Shown piece by piece: positions 5,477-6,709 of a stretch of 6,709 nt of DNA. The DNA comes from Actinomycetota bacterium (GTDB lineage Bacteria > Actinomycetota > Thermoleophilia > Gaiellales > Gaiellaceae). The stretch lies in NCBI GenBank assembly GCA_019236545.1, contig JAFAIV010000187.1:1-6709 (forward strand). The letters run 5' to 3'. The translations under genes and the position numbers were made by a program. Position 1 is the first letter of the stretch. Every line of letters begins with the position of its first letter. The notes under the pieces are model-generated. The model saw nothing but the letters and a program-made list of their open reading frames with translations. It was not told the DNA's origin and searched no databases.

Positions 5477-6067
5477 CTAGATCAGGCCGAGGTCGCGGGC
5501 GCGGCTGAGGGCGGCGATGCGCGTCGGCGCCCTCAGCTTCCGGTTGATCTCCTGCACGTAGTTGTTGACCGTGTAGGGGGAGAGCCCGAGCTCCTGCGCG
5601 ATCTGCTTCGTCATCAGCCCGCGGTCGACGAGGCGGAGCACCTCGAGCTCGCGGGGCGTGAGGCGGGAGCGCGGGTCGGCCAGTCTGCGCGACGGCAGCG
5701 GCCGGCCGGCGGCGCCGATCCCGAAGACGGCGACAATGCCGTCCGGCGGCCCAATCGCGACGCTGTGGACGGCGACCGGTATGCGCCCGCCGTCCGGTTC
5801 GAGCAGCGTCAGCGCCGCCGTCGACCGGTGCACGTGGCCGCGGAAGAGCCGGTCGAGGTCGTCCTCACCGGTCGCGCGGCTCCCCGGGTCGAGAAGGTCG
5901 AGGCCCAGCCGCCCGAGCACCTCCCCCGCCTGCTCGAAGAGCTGGCGGTTGCCCCACCGGATCACGCGGTCGCGGTCGAGGATCCACGCCGGGGTCGCGA
6001 GCTCGTCCAGCGCCCAGTCGAGGTCGCCGCCGAGTGCGTCGAGCACCGCTGCCGGGCTGAAGCTCAT
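5477..6067 (-). CDS. PAS-LuxR transcriptional regulator (luxR-C), first gene of leftward operon
   Basis: This 196-residue protein has the same layout as regulator B: a PAS-like domain at about 16-125 (TPAWILDRDRVIRWGNRQL, then DGGRIPVAVHSVAIG and GIVAVFGIG) and a LuxR/GerE HTH at 135-196 (LTPRELEVL, then TKQIAQELGLS, then NNYVQEINRKL). The open frame continues upstream to 6214, over the receptor start. ATG 6067 was chosen because the N-terminus then aligns with regulator B and the sequence before it looks non-coding and repeat-rich. No Shine-Dalgarno is visible before the ATG, so a leaderless transcript is possible. It is divergent from the receptor gene, sharing a 146-base control region with a dyad that could be its operator. 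The ligand and targets are unknown. Confidence 0.87.
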   Translation of the reverse strand: MSFSPAAVLDALGGDLDWALDELATPAWILDRDRVIRWGNRQLFEQAGEVLGRLGLDLLDPGSRATGEDDLDRLFRGHVHRSTAALTLLEPDGGRIPVAVHSVAIGPPDGIVAVFGIGAAGRPLPSRRLADPRSRLTPRELEVLRLVDRGLMTKQIAQELGLSPYTVNNYVQEINRKLRAPTRIAALSRARDLGLI

Positions 6068-6100
6068 GGGACAAGGGTGCCCGCGGGCGCTTCCAGGTCG

Positions 6101-6157
6101 CTGCCACGCGCCTGCCACATGGCAGATCCCTGCCACGCAGGATTCGTCCTCCGCCAC
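6101..6157. repeat. CTGCCAC direct repeats with an embedded perfect dyad
   Basis: CTGCCAC occurs at 6101-6107, 6112-6118 and 6130-6136, with a degenerate CCGCCAC at 6151-6157. The offsets are 11, 18 and 21 bases. The second copy is half of a perfect inverted repeat, CTGCCA-CA-TGGCAG (6112-6125). LuxR/NarL-family dimers commonly bind dyads of this general kind, so it is a candidate operator for the neighbouring regulators; that assignment is inference. Confidence 0.55.
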
Positions 6158-6201
6158 GGGGGCGGCGAGTCGATCACCAACTCGTCCTAGGTATTCCAGA
6201 C

Positions 6202-6206
6202 AGGAG
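6202..6206 (+). promoter_or_regulatory. Ribosome binding site of the chemoreceptor gene
   Basis: AGGAG lies 7 bases before ATG 6214 and fixes the start of the receptor frame, which has no stop inside the window. Confidence 0.7.
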
Positions 6207-6213
6207 CCGCCCA

Positions 6214-6709
6214 ATGAAGTTCTCGTTGACGTCGATCCGGTCCAAGCTGTTCGCGGGTTTCGGGCTCACGCTCGCGCTGATGCTCGCGCTCGGCCTGTTC
6301 GCGCTCACCAAGCTGGGCACGGTCGAGGGCGGCACGGCCTCGATCAACAACGACATCATCCCGAGCATCTCGCTGATCGACAACGCGTGGCGGAACGTCG
6401 AGATCATGCGCCAGGACCAGTTCCGGCACATCGCCGCGTCGACTGCGGCCGACCACGCGTCGGTCGAGCACGACATGTCGGTCGACGTGGCCGCGGTCGC
6501 GACGGCGCTGAAGTCGTACGCGCCGCACACCGGCACCGACACCGCCGCCCGCGGCCGCTTCAACGGGGTCAGCCGGGCCTGGCAGACGTACCTCGCGACG
6601 AGCATGAAGTTCCTGCCCTTCAGCCGTGCGGGCAAGGACGCGCCGGCCCGCCGGATCCTGAACGGGACGGCGCAGCAGTTCGCCTCGATGGAGGGGCTCT
6701 TCACCGACT
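6214..6709 (+). CDS. Methyl-accepting chemotaxis protein, N-terminal part (3' end outside window)
   Basis: Chemoreceptors detect ligands outside the membrane and control CheA through a cytoplasmic signalling tip. Only the first 165 residues are present. A short basic start (MKFSLTSIRSKLF) leads into a hydrophobic segment at about 13-32 (FAGFGLTLALMLALGLFAL), the first membrane helix. A helical sensor region of the four-helix-bundle MCP type follows (INNDIIPSISLIDNAWRNVE at about 46-65). The second membrane helix, HAMP and signalling domains would lie beyond the window. The family is judged from this N-terminal pattern and the chemotaxis context; a sensor kinase with the same input domain cannot be fully excluded. 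It is transcribed divergently from luxR-C. CheD and the receptor methylation enzymes would be expected to act on it. Confidence 0.82.
   Translation, partial: MKFSLTSIRSKLFAGFGLTLALMLALGLFALTKLGTVEGGTASINNDIIPSISLIDNAWRNVEIMRQDQFRHIAASTAADHASVEHDMSVDVAAVATALKSYAPHTGTDTAARGRFNGVSRAWQTYLATSMKFLPFSRAGKDAPARRILNGTAQQFASMEGLFTD

Larger units (their letters stand above)
6068..6213. promoter_or_regulatory. Divergent control region between luxR-C and the chemoreceptor gene
   Basis: These 146 bases separate two genes transcribed away from each other, so they must hold both promoters if each is transcribed from here. They contain the CTGCCAC repeat cluster (6101-6157) and a 10-base perfect palindrome GCCCGCGGGC at 6079-6088, close to the luxR-C start. 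No convincing -35/-10 pair, and no sigma-28 flagellar promoter, could be recognised by eye on either strand. Confidence 0.6.

Noticed and set aside
4855..6067. A blue-light LOV or heme-binding role for the two PAS domains
   Set aside because: No GRNCRFLQ-like cysteine motif and no obvious conserved heme histidine pattern; only a generic PAS call is justified.
4303..6190. Long plus-strand open frames (4303-5508 and 5201-6190) opposite the HD-GYP and PAS-LuxR genes
   Set aside because: They have no domain pattern, while the minus strand encodes clear HD-GYP, PAS and HTH motifs with paralog-supported starts.
6068..6214. N-terminal extension of luxR-C up to an ATG at 6214
   Set aside because: The extension would fill the divergent control region and overlap the receptor start; regulator B has no such extension and aligns from ATG 6067.
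1..6709. Mobile element, CRISPR, tRNA or defence genes
   Set aside because: No transposase or integrase motifs, terminal repeats, spaced repeat array or tRNA-like sequence were found; all genes fit chemotaxis and signalling.

Overview
The window is very GC-rich, chromosomal-looking DNA packed with genes, and almost every base is accounted for. Codons end mostly in G or C, and several genes start with GTG. Together with a Bacillus/Thermotoga-type chemotaxis set (CheC, CheD, FliY) and PAS-LuxR regulators, this suggests a flagellated high-GC Gram-positive, perhaps a deep-branching actinobacterium such as Thermoleophilia. The lineage is an inference; no marker gene is present to settle it.

Left part (1-3902, plus strand): a tightly coupled chemotaxis/flagellar-switch operon, cheA (3' end only) - cheC - cheD - fliM - fliY/fliN - cheY. 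Three consecutive junctions (cheC/cheD, cheD/fliM, fliM/fliY) are 4-base GTGA overlaps. CheA would phosphorylate CheY. CheY-P would bind the FliM/FliY switch complex. CheC and FliY would remove the phosphate, and CheD would deamidate receptors and pair with CheC. CheC, FliM and FliY share a related middle fold, so the operon is largely one protein superfamily around one phospho-signal.

Middle part (3899-6067, minus strand): four genes read leftward, apparently one operon: a PAS-LuxR regulator (C), a second PAS-LuxR regulator (B), a stand-alone HD-GYP cyclic-di-GMP phosphodiesterase, and a short LuxR-type protein (A) without a PAS domain. The three HTH domains are clearly paralogous; A and C match at 39 of 62 positions by hand count. 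None has a receiver domain. The leftward operon meets cheY head-on, and the two stop codons overlap within a single CTAG. A strong GC hairpin lies just inside the end of luxR-A.

Right part (6068-6709): a 146-base divergent intergenic region with three direct CTGCCAC copies and a perfect CTGCCA-CA-TGGCAG dyad, then the start of a methyl-accepting chemotaxis protein that runs off the window.

Taken together, the window links chemotaxis signalling with cyclic-di-GMP turnover and a small family of PAS/LuxR regulators placed between the signalling operon and a receptor gene. No mobile element, CRISPR array, tRNA or rRNA was seen.
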